Shown in pieces: positions 43,831-52,871 of a stretch of DNA of 64,000 nucleotides. Source of the stretch: Acidimicrobiales bacterium (GTDB lineage Bacteria; Actinomycetota; Acidimicrobiia; Acidimicrobiales; Poriferisodalaceae); NCBI GenBank assembly GCA_030743005.1, contig JASLTG010000012.1, positions 1-64,000 of the forward strand. The letters run 5' to 3'. The position numbers and the translations under genes are program-made. How positions within the stretch are numbered: the stretch's first letter is position 1; each line of letters starts with the position of its first letter. The notes beneath the pieces were generated by a model that was not told the DNA's origin, searched no databases, and worked only from the letters and a program-made list of their open reading frames with translations.

Positions 43831-44511
43831 ATGGCGATGCCTGGCATGTACGTAAGTCCCGAACAGTTAATGCAGGACCGAGCTGACTACGCGCGAAAAG
43901 GAATTTCACGCGGCCGCAGTCTGGCCGCCGTGGAATACCAAGGAGGCATTGCTCTGGTTGCAGAGAATGCGAGCTCGACACTCAGGAAGGTCTCAGAAAT
44001 ATACGATCGAATAGCCTTCGGCGGTGTCGGTAGGTACAACGAATTCGATCAACTTCGAATTGCCGGTGTTCGCTACGCCGAACTGAAGGGGTACCAATAC
44101 AGTCGCGAAGACGTCGACGCCCGTAGCCTTGCAAATCAATACGCTCAAATGCTTGGCCAAATCTTTACTCATGAAATGAAGCCCATGGAAGTAGAAATCG
44201 TTGTGGCTGAAATTGACTCAAATGGAGCTCCTGAGCTCTACAGGATTCAGTATGACGGTACCGTGGCCGATGAGCAGCACTGGTGCTGTATTGGTGGCGA
44301 TTCAGAAGCAGTACTAGACCGGCTGAGTGACGGGTGGTCTCAAGATCTCGACCGTGATGCCGCAGTGCGGCTTGCTGTTACAGCCTTAGCGGGGACTGAT
44401 CGATCGATCTCAGCACAAGAACTGGAGGTAGCCGTCCTGGCTTCCGACAACGGCCGGCGCTGCTTTGTAAGACTCGAAGACGCGGAGACTGACGCTTTAT
44501 TAGCTATCTGA
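43831..44511 (+). CDS. prcA: 20S proteasome alpha subunit
   Basis: A 226-residue alpha-ring subunit: MYVSPEQLMQDRADYARKGISRGRSLAAVEY (shown by YVSPEQLMQDRADYARKGI), then IALVAENASSTLRKVSEIYDRIAF and FDQLRIAGVRYAELKGYQYSR. No N-terminal Thr, as expected. AGAAGGG lies before the ATG. It follows prcB by 8 bp. Confidence 0.94.
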   Translation: MAMPGMYVSPEQLMQDRADYARKGISRGRSLAAVEYQGGIALVAENASSTLRKVSEIYDRIAFGGVGRYNEFDQLRIAGVRYAELKGYQYSREDVDARSLANQYAQMLGQIFTHEMKPMEVEIVVAEIDSNGAPELYRIQYDGTVADEQHWCCIGGDSEAVLDRLSDGWSQDLDRDAAVRLAVTALAGTDRSISAQELEVAVLASDNGRRCFVRLEDAETDALLAI

Positions 44512-44534
44512 ATAGTCCAAACCTGTGATGCTTC

Positions 44535-44556
44535 TCCAGGCACCAGTTCGCCTGGA
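44535..44556 (+). promoter_or_regulatory. Stem-loop between prcA and pafA
   Basis: TCCAGGC-ACCAGTTC-GCCTGGA, a perfect 7-bp stem with an 8-nt loop. No U-run follows, so it is not a clear terminator; it may be an RNA processing or stability element that separates the core subunits from the ligase gene. Confidence 0.4.
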
Positions 44557-44572
44557 TCGGAAGAAGTAACGA

Positions 44573-44578
44573 TACGGT
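44573..44578 (+). promoter_or_regulatory. Candidate leaderless -10 box for pafA
   Basis: TACGGT, 6 nt before GTG 44585. It supports that start over GTG 44579 and suggests pafA has its own promoter. Confidence 0.45.
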
Positions 44579-44584
44579 GTGCTC

Positions 44585-45946
44585 GTGCAGCGACGGATCA
44601 TGGGCCTAGAGAATGAATACGGTGTGACATGCACCATTCGCGGTCAACGAAGACTTAGTCCTGACGAAGTAGCACGATATCTATTCCGCCGAGTGGTCTC
44701 CTGGGGGCGCTCAAGCAACGTGTTCCTCGCAAATGGGGCTCGCCTCTATCTCGATGTGGGTTCTCATCCGGAATACGCTACGCCTGAATGCGATTCGGTT
44801 TACGAAGTCATTTGCCACGATCGGGCAGGTGAGCGCATCTTGGAACGTCTCGTCGAGAATGCCGAAGAGCGATTAACGGAAGAAGGAATCACAGGAAGCA
44901 CTATCTATTTGTTCAAAAACAATACGGATAGTGCTGGCAATAGTTATGGCTGCCACGAGAATTATCTAACAGGTCGGAGAGACGATTTTTCGAACTATGC
45001 AGAAGTCTTGATCCCATTCCTCGTGACGAGACAGATCTACACGGGAGCGGGGAAAGTATTGCAAAGCGCTCGAGGAGCGATGTACAGCATTGCTCAGCGA
45101 GCAGAACACATCTGGGAGGGAGTTTCAAGCGCCACGACGCGAAGCCGCCCAATCATCAACACGCGAGACGAACCTCATGCGGACGCTGAGAGATATCGGC
45201 GGCTTCACGTAATCGTTGGCGACTCCAACATGAGTGAATACACCTCATTCCTGAAAGTTGGAGCAACGGCACTTCTGTTACGAATGATGGAAGACCCAGC
45301 CGTCGTGCTTAGGGACCTCACGCTGGAAAACCCCATCCGGGCTATTCGGGAGATAAGCCACGACATCACATGTCGACGGCGAGTCCGCCTGGCGAGTGGC
45401 AGAGAAGCCAGCGCGTTCGAAATCCAGTCGGAATACTTAGAACGCGCGCAGCGGTTTGCTGACCATAACGACCTGAACCAAGAGGAAAAACAAGCGTTGG
45501 CAATGTGGGAGCACTGTATGGATGGGATCGAACAAGACCCACTCACTCTGGATCGTGAAGTTGATTGGGTGATCAAGTACCACCTAATCGAACGTTACAA
45601 AAATAAACACAATCTTGATTTGGGTGATGCCCGCACAGCTTTGTTGGACCTCCAGTATCACGACGTCAACCAAAATCGGGGTCTGTTCTACCTCATGCAA
45701 CGCAAAGGGCTAGTAGAACGCATTCTCGACGACAGTGATGTCGAAACAGCAATAGAGCAACCACCGCAAACGACCAGGGCAAGACTTCGTGGCGACTTTG
45801 TGCGGCAAGCCAAAGAGAAGAAGCGTGACTACACGGTGGACTGGGTCCATCTGAAGCTAAATGATCAAGCCCAGAGGACTGTGCTCTGCAAGGACCCGTT
45901 CTTGTCCGAAGATGAGCGGGTTGATGCGCTCATAGCGTCGCTCTAA
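44585..45946 (+). CDS. pafA: Pup-protein ligase PafA
   Basis: A 453-residue Pup ligase. It begins [15 protein letters not shown], the family start, with the catalytic Asp/Glu region, [42 protein letters not shown] and [17 protein letters not shown]. It lacks the Dop-type loop after the first strand. It links the C-terminal Glu of Pup to substrate lysines using ATP. Confidence 0.94.
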   Translation: MQRRIMGLENEYGVTCTIRGQRRLSPDEVARYLFRRVVSWGRSSNVFLANGARLYLDVGSHPEYATPECDSVYEVICHDRAGERILERLVENAEERLTEEGITGSTIYLFKNNTDSAGNSYGCHENYLTGRRDDFSNYAEVLIPFLVTRQIYTGAGKVLQSARGAMYSIAQRAEHIWEGVSSATTRSRPIINTRDEPHADAERYRRLHVIVGDSNMSEYTSFLKVGATALLLRMMEDPAVVLRDLTLENPIRAIREISHDITCRRRVRLASGREASAFEIQSEYLERAQRFADHNDLNQEEKQALAMWEHCMDGIEQDPLTLDREVDWVIKYHLIERYKNKHNLDLGDARTALLDLQYHDVNQNRGLFYLMQRKGLVERILDDSDVETAIEQPPQTTRARLRGDFVRQAKEKKRDYTVDWVHLKLNDQAQRTVLCKDPFLSEDERVDALIASL

Positions 45947-45955
45947 GAGCTAACA

Positions 45956-46939
45956 ATGCCAAGATTTGATGCTGCACGGGTGCACCAAATAGTTTCCGAA
46001 AGAAGTGGACTGCAACGCCTCCTGTTGGACGATGGCTCAAAGGCATACGCATTAACTGCAGTAGTTGGATCTGCCGCCGAAGGAGACTTGGTCGTCGTGA
46101 ACACCACTGCCGTAGGCCTCGATTTAGGAACGGGTGGATCGCACGTCGTCCACTGGATCGAGGGACACGACGCTAGCTCCGAAGAATTTCGGGGAAGGGT
46201 ACTTAAGGCTCGGTATCTATCCGAACAGACCGAAGTAGATCCGCATGTGTCAGGACGTTCCGACCTGAAAGGGGCCCGAGTTCTCCTCTGTGTTTTGCAT
46301 AGCCATATTGGGGCCGTAGCAGTGGCGATGTCTGCGCCAGAGGTCGGGTATTTGATGACTGACCAAGCCGCCCTGCCCCTCGCTCTCAGCGACCTTGTCG
46401 CCGAGCTAACTTCAGCGGAGCTTATTGCGACAACCGCCACAGTTGGACAGGCATTTGGTGGTGAACTCGAAGCAGTTAGCGTTCCTTCTGGTGTGGCCGC
46501 TCTCATGGATAGTGGGTGCAAAAAGGTTCTTCTCGGGGCAGGCCCGGGCCACGTAGGTACAAGTTCAGACCTTGGCTTCTCTGCTATGGAACTAGCCGGG
46601 CATGCATCTGTCCTGAACGCGCTCGGAGCCGAGGTGGCACTTTGCGTCAGAGCCTCTGATGTAGACGAAAGAGAGCGTCATCGGGGCGTAAGTCACCATA
46701 TGACGTCACTCTTGAAAGCGATTCCCGTTCAAGTAAACGTTCCAATTCCGTTAGGGGAAGACTCTTCCTGGGTGACAGAACTTGGCCATTACGGTCATCT
46801 AGTGGAGCCCGTCGATGTAGTAAACGCGCTCAGTACCAGTGGAGTTGCAGTTAGGAGCATGGGTAAACCTTTGTCGCACGATGGTCTTGCGTGCTCTTAC
46901 CTGGGCGCCGCTGCTTCATGGCTGTCGGGCACAGCTTGA
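45956..46939 (+). CDS. DUF3866 family protein
   Basis: A 327-residue protein of the actinobacterial DUF3866 family: RLLLDDGSKAYALTAVVGSA near the N-terminus, RVLKARYLSEQT, VLLCVLHSHIGAVAVAM, and LLGAGPGHVGTSSDLGFSAMELA. Function is unknown; it often sits near the proteasome genes in Acidimicrobiia-like genomes (from memory, not checked). Stop overlaps the signal peptidase ATG by 1 bp. Confidence 0.75.
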   Translation: MPRFDAARVHQIVSERSGLQRLLLDDGSKAYALTAVVGSAAEGDLVVVNTTAVGLDLGTGGSHVVHWIEGHDASSEEFRGRVLKARYLSEQTEVDPHVSGRSDLKGARVLLCVLHSHIGAVAVAMSAPEVGYLMTDQAALPLALSDLVAELTSAELIATTATVGQAFGGELEAVSVPSGVAALMDSGCKKVLLGAGPGHVGTSSDLGFSAMELAGHASVLNALGAEVALCVRASDVDERERHRGVSHHMTSLLKAIPVQVNVPIPLGEDSSWVTELGHYGHLVEPVDVVNALSTSGVAVRSMGKPLSHDGLACSYLGAAASWLSGTA

Positions 46940-47508
46940 TGTCCCGGCCCTCTCCGATATCAAACTGGCTTCGGAAGCCATCCGGGATGAACTGGAAATC
47001 GGTCCGCGAATGGGTCGGCGTGATCGTGGTGGCGCTAATCGCAGCCTTTGGGATTCGCGCGACCCTCATCCAGACTTACTTCATACCCTCAGAATCGATG
47101 GCGCCTACTTTAGAGGTCGGCGATCGGCTGATGGTATACAAGCTTGCCTTCAGCTTGGGCGACGTTGATAGGGGTGACTTAGTCGTCTTTAATAGGCCAC
47201 CAGCTCTTAACAACACTGAGCTTAAGGATTTCGTTAAACGAGTTGTCGGACTCCCAGAGGAACGGGTGTCAGCGGAAAATGGTCTGCTTCTTATCAACGG
47301 CGAACCTCTTGAAGAGCCGTATTTGTCCCCCGGTGTTTGGACACAGGACTTTGCAGAGGTTCAGGTGCCTGAAGGGCATGTTTTCGTAATGGGTGATAAC
47401 CGGTTTAACAGTCGGGATAGTCGCTGGTTTGGCTCGATTAGTGAAGATCTGTTAGTTGGGGAAGTCTTCATCCGTCTCTGGCCGTTCAAAGCATTCGGCC
47501 GCCCATAG
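46939..47508 (+). CDS. lepB: Signal peptidase I
   Basis: A 189-residue type I signal peptidase. One N-terminal membrane helix (WVGVIVVALIAAFGIRATLI, about residues 23-42), the nucleophile Ser in IPSESMAPTL, the general-base Lys in DFVKRVVGLPEE and the box GDNRFNSRDSRWFG are all visible. It cuts signal peptides outside the membrane and would serve the exported proteins here. ATG 46939 (or 46990); the track upstream lies inside the DUF3866 gene. Confidence 0.9.
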   Translation: MSRPSPISNWLRKPSGMNWKSVREWVGVIVVALIAAFGIRATLIQTYFIPSESMAPTLEVGDRLMVYKLAFSLGDVDRGDLVVFNRPPALNNTELKDFVKRVVGLPEERVSAENGLLLINGEPLEEPYLSPGVWTQDFAEVQVPEGHVFVMGDNRFNSRDSRWFGSISEDLLVGEVFIRLWPFKAFGRP

Positions 47509-47521
47509 GCAAGGTCGGTCA

Positions 47522-48247
47522 TCAGTCAGCTTGAGCAAAACCTGTCTGCAGTCGGTCAACGTGGTCGCTGTGTACTCCATCGATACCCATTCGAACTAGG
47601 TCCCTGATGACACGCACATGCTGCGCATCCCAAGCGATGCAGTATCGATTGAAACGATGGAACAGTGTTGTTAGCCCCCCACTCCAGTCACTGTGATGAA
47701 GGTTTATGGCGTCAATTCCCGCAGCTGCGAGTTCAGCAGCTCTGCGTTCCGGCCCATCTTTCATGTGTTTGAGTCGCGTCGAATTAACCAAGCGGGCACA
47801 CGTTTCTGACCGTAAGTCGGCTAACAACTGCCACGTTGGATGACATAACCAAAGCCGCGCTTCGGCTTGATGATCGCAGGCAACTCCGATCACATGACTG
47901 AACGCGTTTGCATCCTTCACATCGACAGATAGTTCAAGATCTGTACCACAGGTTTGATAAAGCTCCGCTAAGGAAGGGATATGGTCGGGTAGGTCAACCC
48001 GAAGCATCTTGGAGATCGACTTCCGTCGTAGTCCTGTGCGCACAACTCCGTCATGGTCTAATACTGGGACTCCGTCACTCGTGAGCCAGACGTCTGTTTC
48101 TAAGCCGGTTGCACCCAGTCGAAGGGCTAGCTCAAAAGCCTGCAAAGTATTTTCTGGTGCGTTGGCCCGTGCTCCTCGATGAGCGAATTGGATAGCAGGG
48201 TTACGAAGCGACGGAAGACGTTGTTGCACTAAAACATCATTCTTCAT
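47522..48247 (-). CDS. Glycerophosphodiester phosphodiesterase
   Basis: A 241-residue GDPD with FAHRGARANAPENTLQAFE, GLETDVWLTSDGVPVLDHDG and the C-terminal MGIDGVHSDHVDRL. It shares the fold with the 14410-15174 gene but is distant in sequence. No signal peptide. The frame extends to TTG 48265, but ATG 48247 is preferred. It is divergent from the small gene at 48287. Confidence 0.85.
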   Translation of the reverse strand: MKNDVLVQQRLPSLRNPAIQFAHRGARANAPENTLQAFELALRLGATGLETDVWLTSDGVPVLDHDGVVRTGLRRKSISKMLRVDLPDHIPSLAELYQTCGTDLELSVDVKDANAFSHVIGVACDHQAEARLWLCHPTWQLLADLRSETCARLVNSTRLKHMKDGPERRAAELAAAGIDAINLHHSDWSGGLTTLFHRFNRYCIAWDAQHVRVIRDLVRMGIDGVHSDHVDRLQTGFAQAD

Positions 48248-48274
48248 TACTACCGGGACGTGCAAGGTTGGCTC

Positions 48275-48281
48275 TAACGTA
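48275..48281. promoter_or_regulatory. Overlapping divergent -10 boxes at 48275-48281
   Basis: On the plus strand TAACGT (48275-48280) lies 6 nt before GTG 48287; on the minus strand TACGTT (48276-48281) shares five of these bases and could serve the phosphodiesterase with a leader of about 20 nt. Confidence 0.4.
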
Positions 48282-48286
48282 GCGAT

Positions 48287-48553
48287 GTGGTGGCTTTCGT
48301 TCTAATAGGGGTACTCACCTTCGGTGCCCTGTTCTCGCTCTTGTGGAGCAAGGTGTCCGTCGTGAAGACAGAGGTAGCGAGAACCGTCAGAGATATAGAC
48401 AACGCATCGGTTGTCCTCGGTGGGATCGCCCGCGAGGTTGAACGCGCTGAAGTCCATTTGGCTCGCCTCAGAACGTTACGTATTAGGCGTCTGGTGGTGA
48501 GTCGCATCTTTAGTCGTCGTCGACGTCGTCTCCTAAGGCGCCACAGGACCTAG
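48287..48553 (+). CDS. Small single-pass membrane protein with basic C-terminus
   Basis: An 88-residue protein: one N-terminal hydrophobic helix (AFVLIGVLTFGALFSLLW), a charged helical middle (KTEVARTVRDIDNASVVLGG), and an end very rich in Arg (RRRRRLLRRHR). Function unknown. A TAACGT box lies 6 nt before its GTG. It stands directly before tatA and may share a role in the membrane. Confidence 0.55.
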   Translation: MVAFVLIGVLTFGALFSLLWSKVSVVKTEVARTVRDIDNASVVLGGIAREVERAEVHLARLRTLRIRRLVVSRIFSRRRRRLLRRHRT

Positions 48554-48556
48554 CCT
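48551..48556 (+). promoter_or_regulatory. Candidate leaderless -10 box for tatA
   Basis: TAGCCT, 7 nt before GTG 48564; it includes the stop codon of the gene before. Confidence 0.4.
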
Positions 48557-48563
48557 CATTATT

Positions 48564-48824
48564 GTGAACCTGACCCCCAACGAGATACTGATTATTTGCT
48601 TGGTGGCGTTGATCGCTCTCGGTCCTAAACAGCTCCCTGAAACGGTCCGCAAGATCGCCAAGGGGTTTAGTGAATTCCGGCGTCAAAGCTCGCAGTTACG
48701 GGCTGAGGTGACGTCGGTGGTTGATCGGGCGGTCGAAGAATCACATGATCAAGAACTTGGGCGCCAAGCGAGGGAAACAGATGCCTGTTCGTCACAGGAC
48801 CCAAACCCGAGCGATCCCCAATGA
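48564..48824 (+). CDS. tatA: Sec-independent translocase TatA/TatB family protein
   Basis: An 86-residue protein with the family fold: a short membrane helix (EILIICLVALIALGP), the conserved hinge Gly-Pro, then an amphipathic helix (LPETVRKIAKGFSEFRRQSSQ) and a charged tail. The GPKQLPE segment could be TatA or TatB; both are alike here. It overlaps tatC by 4 bp (ATGA). Confidence 0.82.
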   Translation: MNLTPNEILIICLVALIALGPKQLPETVRKIAKGFSEFRRQSSQLRAEVTSVVDRAVEESHDQELGRQARETDACSSQDPNPSDPQ

Positions 48825-49603
48825 AGTTTTGGAAGAGACCATCATCTCCTCCAACGACGTTCTGGGAGCATGTAGCGGAACTTCGCGTCCGAGTGATTGC
48901 CAGCATCATCGCCGTCGCGTTGGCCTCGCTGGTGGGTTTGTTTTGTTACAACTGGTTGCTCGAAAATATTTTTCTACCACCGTATTGTCGAGTGCTTGAG
49001 GGTCAGGGAATCGACAGGGCCTGCACGTTGGTCATTACCGAACCATTGGACGGTTTCAAAACCCGGATACGAGTCTCTCTGTACGTGGGACTTGTACTTG
49101 CTATGCCAATACTTCTCTGGAATTTGTGGCGGTTTATCACACCTGCCTTGGACCGACGCGAAAAGCGCTATGCCGTGCCATTCGTGTTGAGTGGCGTTCT
49201 TCTTTTCGCCTCCGGTGCCGTTGTCGCCTACTCAACTTTCGAACGCGCCCTTGAATTTCTTATCTCTTTTGGTGGTGACACCGTGGACCCGTTGTTTTCT
49301 CCCGGGGCCTATCTCGGCTTAATGACCTACATGATGGTTGCGTTTGGCGTTGGATTTGAGTTCCCCATTGTGTTGGTCTTCTTGCAGATGGCGGGAGTAG
49401 TCACTCCGAGGCAGCTAAGTAGCTCTCGTCGATACGCAATCGTCGGAATTGTCGTGGTGGCAGCAGTCATCACCCCTTCCGGTGACCCGGTGTCATTGGC
49501 TGCTCTTTCCGTGCCCATGTATCTGTTTTTCGAGCTCTCAATTCTCGTCGGGTTGTTACTTCAACGCTCAAGGCATCGCCGTGAAGCTAGGGATAACTCA
49601 TGA
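48821..49603 (+). CDS. tatC: Sec-independent translocase subunit TatC
   Basis: A 260-residue protein with about six membrane helices. TatC markers are HVAELRVRVIASIIAVALAS, FKTRIRVSLYVGLVLAMPILLWNLWRFITPAL (shown by YVGLVLAMPILLWNLWRFI) and GVGFEFPIVLVFLQMAGVV. It is the receptor of twin-arginine signal peptides. ATGA overlaps join it to tatA before and helY after. Confidence 0.93.
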   Translation: MKFWKRPSSPPTTFWEHVAELRVRVIASIIAVALASLVGLFCYNWLLENIFLPPYCRVLEGQGIDRACTLVITEPLDGFKTRIRVSLYVGLVLAMPILLWNLWRFITPALDRREKRYAVPFVLSGVLLFASGAVVAYSTFERALEFLISFGGDTVDPLFSPGAYLGLMTYMMVAFGVGFEFPIVLVFLQMAGVVTPRQLSSSRRYAIVGIVVVAAVITPSGDPVSLAALSVPMYLFFELSILVGLLLQRSRHRREARDNS

Positions 49604-52188
49604 CCAACGATCTGACTGTAGGAGCTTCAAAGTTGCTCCAGGAACGCGGAATCACGCCGGACGACTTCCAGATCCGGAGTTTCGCGGCCATCGATAGCGG
49701 ATCATCTGTGCTGGTGGCTGCACCGACGTCGTCAGGCAAGACGTTGATTGCCGAATATGCGATCGAAGCGGCTTTAGCGGTAGGTAAGACGGTCGTTTAT
49801 ACAACTCCAATCAAGGCACTTTCCAACCAAAAATTTAAAGACCTTTGCGCTTGGTTAGGTAAGGAGAAGGTGGGCTTACTAACGGGCGATAATGCGATAC
49901 GGCCCAACGCTGAGGTCGTGGTCATGACTACCGAAGTGCTCAGAAACATGATCTACGCGGGTAGTCCGGCACTTAAGCGCCTCGGGTTAGTTGTTCTTGA
50001 CGAGGTTCACTTTCTGCAAGACCCCTACAGGGGCCCGGTATGGGAAGAAGTGATTATGCAGGTCTCGTCGTCAGCGCGTTTAGTTTGCCTTTCTGCCACA
50101 GTCAGCAACGCTGAAGAATTGGCGGGGTGGATTGGGGAAGTTCATAGCGAATGTGACGCGATCATCGAAACCACACGGCCTGTCGAGCTCCATGACCATT
50201 TTCTTGTCTTCGATAAACGTCACCGCCGGGTCCAGGAATTTAGAACGCTCCGAGATGGCGAAAGCAATTTCGAGGTTGAGCGATATCTCGGCAAGATGAG
50301 CGAGCAAAGAAGCCGAGGACCTCAAAGGCACGGAGGCGCTGCCGGCCGCCCTCGTAGGCATGAAGTCATTAACCACCTCCACGAGTCGGACCGATTGCCG
50401 GCTATCTTCTTTATTTTCTCCAGGCAGGGATGCGACGACGCGGTACAAAGCTGCCTTGACTTCAATGTTGACTTTCTCGACGGACGTGAGAAGTCGCGCG
50501 TAGAGCAGATCGTTGAACAACATGTCGTAGACATCACGCCAATAGACCTATCGCTTTTGAATTATGAGAAGTGGTTGGATGGTCTGAAGTCAGGGATAGC
50601 GTCACACCACGCAGGAATGGTTACACCCTTTAAAGAGGCCGTTGAGGACTGCTTCGCAGCCGGCCTCTTAAAAGTGGTATTTGCAACCGAAACCCTTGCA
50701 ATGGGCGTCAACCTGCCTGCGAGGTCGGTCGTAGTTGAACAGCTGAGCCGCTTCAGAGGAGAAGGCCATGTGGTGCTCACGCCAGGTGAGTACACCCAGC
50801 TGACAGGACGGGCAGGCCGCAGAGGTATTGATTCAACCGGTCACGCGTACTCCCTATGGAGTCCTTACGAATCTTTTGGTCAGCTGACACAGCTAGCTAA
50901 GAGCAATGAATTTGTTCTGGAATCGGCGTTCCGACCGACCTACAACATGGCCGCAAATCTAATGGCGCGGGCCAAACGCGAGGCGGCTTTGGACCTTTTG
51001 GAGAGATCATTCGCCCAGTACAGAGCTAACGGTCACGTCGTTAGGTTGACAAGGGAATTAGACAAGGCCAAGGCATCGCTGCAGACCGCGCAGGTGGAAC
51101 TAAAACGATTAGGTGTCGTCGGCAACAAGGGTGCATCTCCCCGAGAAAAGTCTGCTCTCGATGTTTCAGCGTCCCTGCAACAACTTCGACCTGGTTCCCT
51201 GATCGCCCGCGTTCACGGCAGCGAGACCCAGTATCTCCTGGTGCTGGGAACTACAAGTAGACGCGGCGGAGAGAGGCGAATTCGAGTCGTTACCCCTAGG
51301 GGCAAGGTAATGATGTTGACAGCTAATGATTTCGACGCCGGACCAGAAGTTCTCTCCAACACAGAGCTGCCGAAGCCGTATGCACCTAATCGGCGCGAAT
51401 ACCAACGGGCATCGGCAAAGCTCCTCAAACAGCAGTTAACGGAATTGGGAATCTTGATAGAAGTCCGTCACCCGGACCGAGATCTCCGCGCGGAACGAAT
51501 GAAAGCGCAACGACGGGTCGAGGGAGCTGAAGGCCGTATATCTACCCTCCGAGAACAAATAGCGGTTGCTGAAGGCGGTTTGGGGCGCTCATTGGTGGCA
51601 ATTGAAGAGGTCATGGACATCTTCGAATGCGCTTCCTCGTGGGAACTGAGTCCCCGCGGCGAAACCTTACAGGGGATCTTTCATGAAATGGACCTTCTCG
51701 TCGCACTCTGCATAGATGGAGCGATCTTCGACGATGTCTCTCCGCCAGAATTAGCCGGATTGATCTCAGTGTTGACCTATGAGCATAGAAGTCGGCTTGA
51801 GCCCCCGCCGCCGTGGTTTCCCAACCAGACCTCCAAACTCAAGGCACAAGAAATCATCGGGTATAGCGCCAAAATCCGTAGGGAAGAAAATAAACGGGGC
51901 CTTCCAGAAAGCAGGACTCCGGACGCCACGATTTTCGGCCAAGTGCACGGATGGGCGTCAGGTCACGAGTTGAGTGAGGTACTGGACGATGACACCTCGG
52001 CAGGTGACTTTGTGCGGAATATTCGTCAAGTAATTGATTTACTTGGCCAACTAGCGGACTCGACGCGTTCGCAGTCCCTAAAAAAGAATTCAATTGAGGC
52101 CGGGCGCCTCCTAGACCGTGGGTTGGTTTCAGCGGCTGCCCGTATCCAAGACACTGACGAAGATAGTGAACCCTTAGATGACCATTGA
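49600..52188 (+). CDS. helY: Ski2/Mtr4-type DEAD/DEAH-box RNA helicase (HelY-like)
   Basis: An 862-residue helicase: Walker A APTSSGKTLIAEYA (residues 41-54), TPIKALSNQKFKDL, DEVHF (about 134), CLSATVSNAEELAGW, motif VI QLTGRAGRRGID (about 400), and a long C-terminal part with the family's helical domains. It resembles HelY, the actinobacterial relative of Ski2/Mtr4, probably in RNA turnover. The tatA-tatC-helY order is common in actinobacteria (recalled). Confidence 0.9.
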   Translation: MTNDLTVGASKLLQERGITPDDFQIRSFAAIDSGSSVLVAAPTSSGKTLIAEYAIEAALAVGKTVVYTTPIKALSNQKFKDLCAWLGKEKVGLLTGDNAIRPNAEVVVMTTEVLRNMIYAGSPALKRLGLVVLDEVHFLQDPYRGPVWEEVIMQVSSSARLVCLSATVSNAEELAGWIGEVHSECDAIIETTRPVELHDHFLVFDKRHRRVQEFRTLRDGESNFEVERYLGKMSEQRSRGPQRHGGAAGRPRRHEVINHLHESDRLPAIFFIFSRQGCDDAVQSCLDFNVDFLDGREKSRVEQIVEQHVVDITPIDLSLLNYEKWLDGLKSGIASHHAGMVTPFKEAVEDCFAAGLLKVVFATETLAMGVNLPARSVVVEQLSRFRGEGHVVLTPGEYTQLTGRAGRRGIDSTGHAYSLWSPYESFGQLTQLAKSNEFVLESAFRPTYNMAANLMARAKREAALDLLERSFAQYRANGHVVRLTRELDKAKASLQTAQVELKRLGVVGNKGASPREKSALDVSASLQQLRPGSLIARVHGSETQYLLVLGTTSRRGGERRIRVVTPRGKVMMLTANDFDAGPEVLSNTELPKPYAPNRREYQRASAKLLKQQLTELGILIEVRHPDRDLRAERMKAQRRVEGAEGRISTLREQIAVAEGGLGRSLVAIEEVMDIFECASSWELSPRGETLQGIFHEMDLLVALCIDGAIFDDVSPPELAGLISVLTYEHRSRLEPPPPWFPNQTSKLKAQEIIGYSAKIRREENKRGLPESRTPDATIFGQVHGWASGHELSEVLDDDTSAGDFVRNIRQVIDLLGQLADSTRSQSLKKNSIEAGRLLDRGLVSAAARIQDTDEDSEPLDDH

Positions 52189-52792
52189 ACGAGGTCGGGA
52201 TTGGGGAGTCCCCGCATCACCTGGCGGCGCCGAATTTTTTGCGTCTAGTGATATCGAGTTGAGAAGGATCGTCGAAGCAAATTGGACAGACACAGCGCCG
52301 GTCCTAGTAGTGGGCCTCACCGGCGGGGACCTTTGGAGGGCACTTGGGGCACCCGTAGGAGGAAGGTGCCGTCTGGACAGCACAGATGCCCGCCAAGTAT
52401 CGATTGACATCACAGAGGTCCATTTAGGCGACCAACGCCACCTTGTAGTCGCTCACATCTTTTTTCTAAGTAGCTGGTGGCGAGGCCCAATCATGGCGTT
52501 AATGAATTCGGAATGGCGCGGTCGTTGGCGAGTAGCGCCAAGGGCCCATCCCAACGACGGATGGTTGGACTTCGTAGAGGGAGACTTGCCAATTAGGCAG
52601 CGGCTTCTATTACGACAACGGCTGATTACAGGCGACCATCTTCCCAACTCAGCTATCAGAACAGGACGAATAAAGGAATTTAGCCAAAAATTCTCTCGAC
52701 CCACACGCGCCATATTGGATGGGATTGATGAGGGTCGACATGATGCTGTCTCACTCAAAATTTTGCCGGACGCCTTGACGGTCATTTACTAG
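52178..52792 (+). CDS. Orphan lipid-kinase (YegS/DagK) C-terminal-domain-like protein
   Basis: A 204-residue protein. From about residue 105 it looks like the C-terminal domain of diacylglycerol/YegS kinases: GRWRVAPRAHPNDGWLDFVE and TGDHLPNSAIRTGRIKEFSQ match the segment that carries the PDDGLLDV motif and VDGE end in the family. The N-terminal kinase half with its GGDGT nucleotide motif is missing; no Walker-like site is seen. It overlaps helY by 11 bp. A lipid-binding or decayed kinase is possible. Confidence 0.55.
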   Translation: MTIERGRDWGVPASPGGAEFFASSDIELRRIVEANWTDTAPVLVVGLTGGDLWRALGAPVGGRCRLDSTDARQVSIDITEVHLGDQRHLVVAHIFFLSSWWRGPIMALMNSEWRGRWRVAPRAHPNDGWLDFVEGDLPIRQRLLLRQRLITGDHLPNSAIRTGRIKEFSQKFSRPTRAILDGIDEGRHDAVSLKILPDALTVIY

Positions 52793-52871
52793 ACAACTCG
52801 GCGCCGAGGGTGCGCGACTGTGTCTGCGGATCGCCCTACGATCAAGGCTGGCTGAGGATTCAGCTCACACA

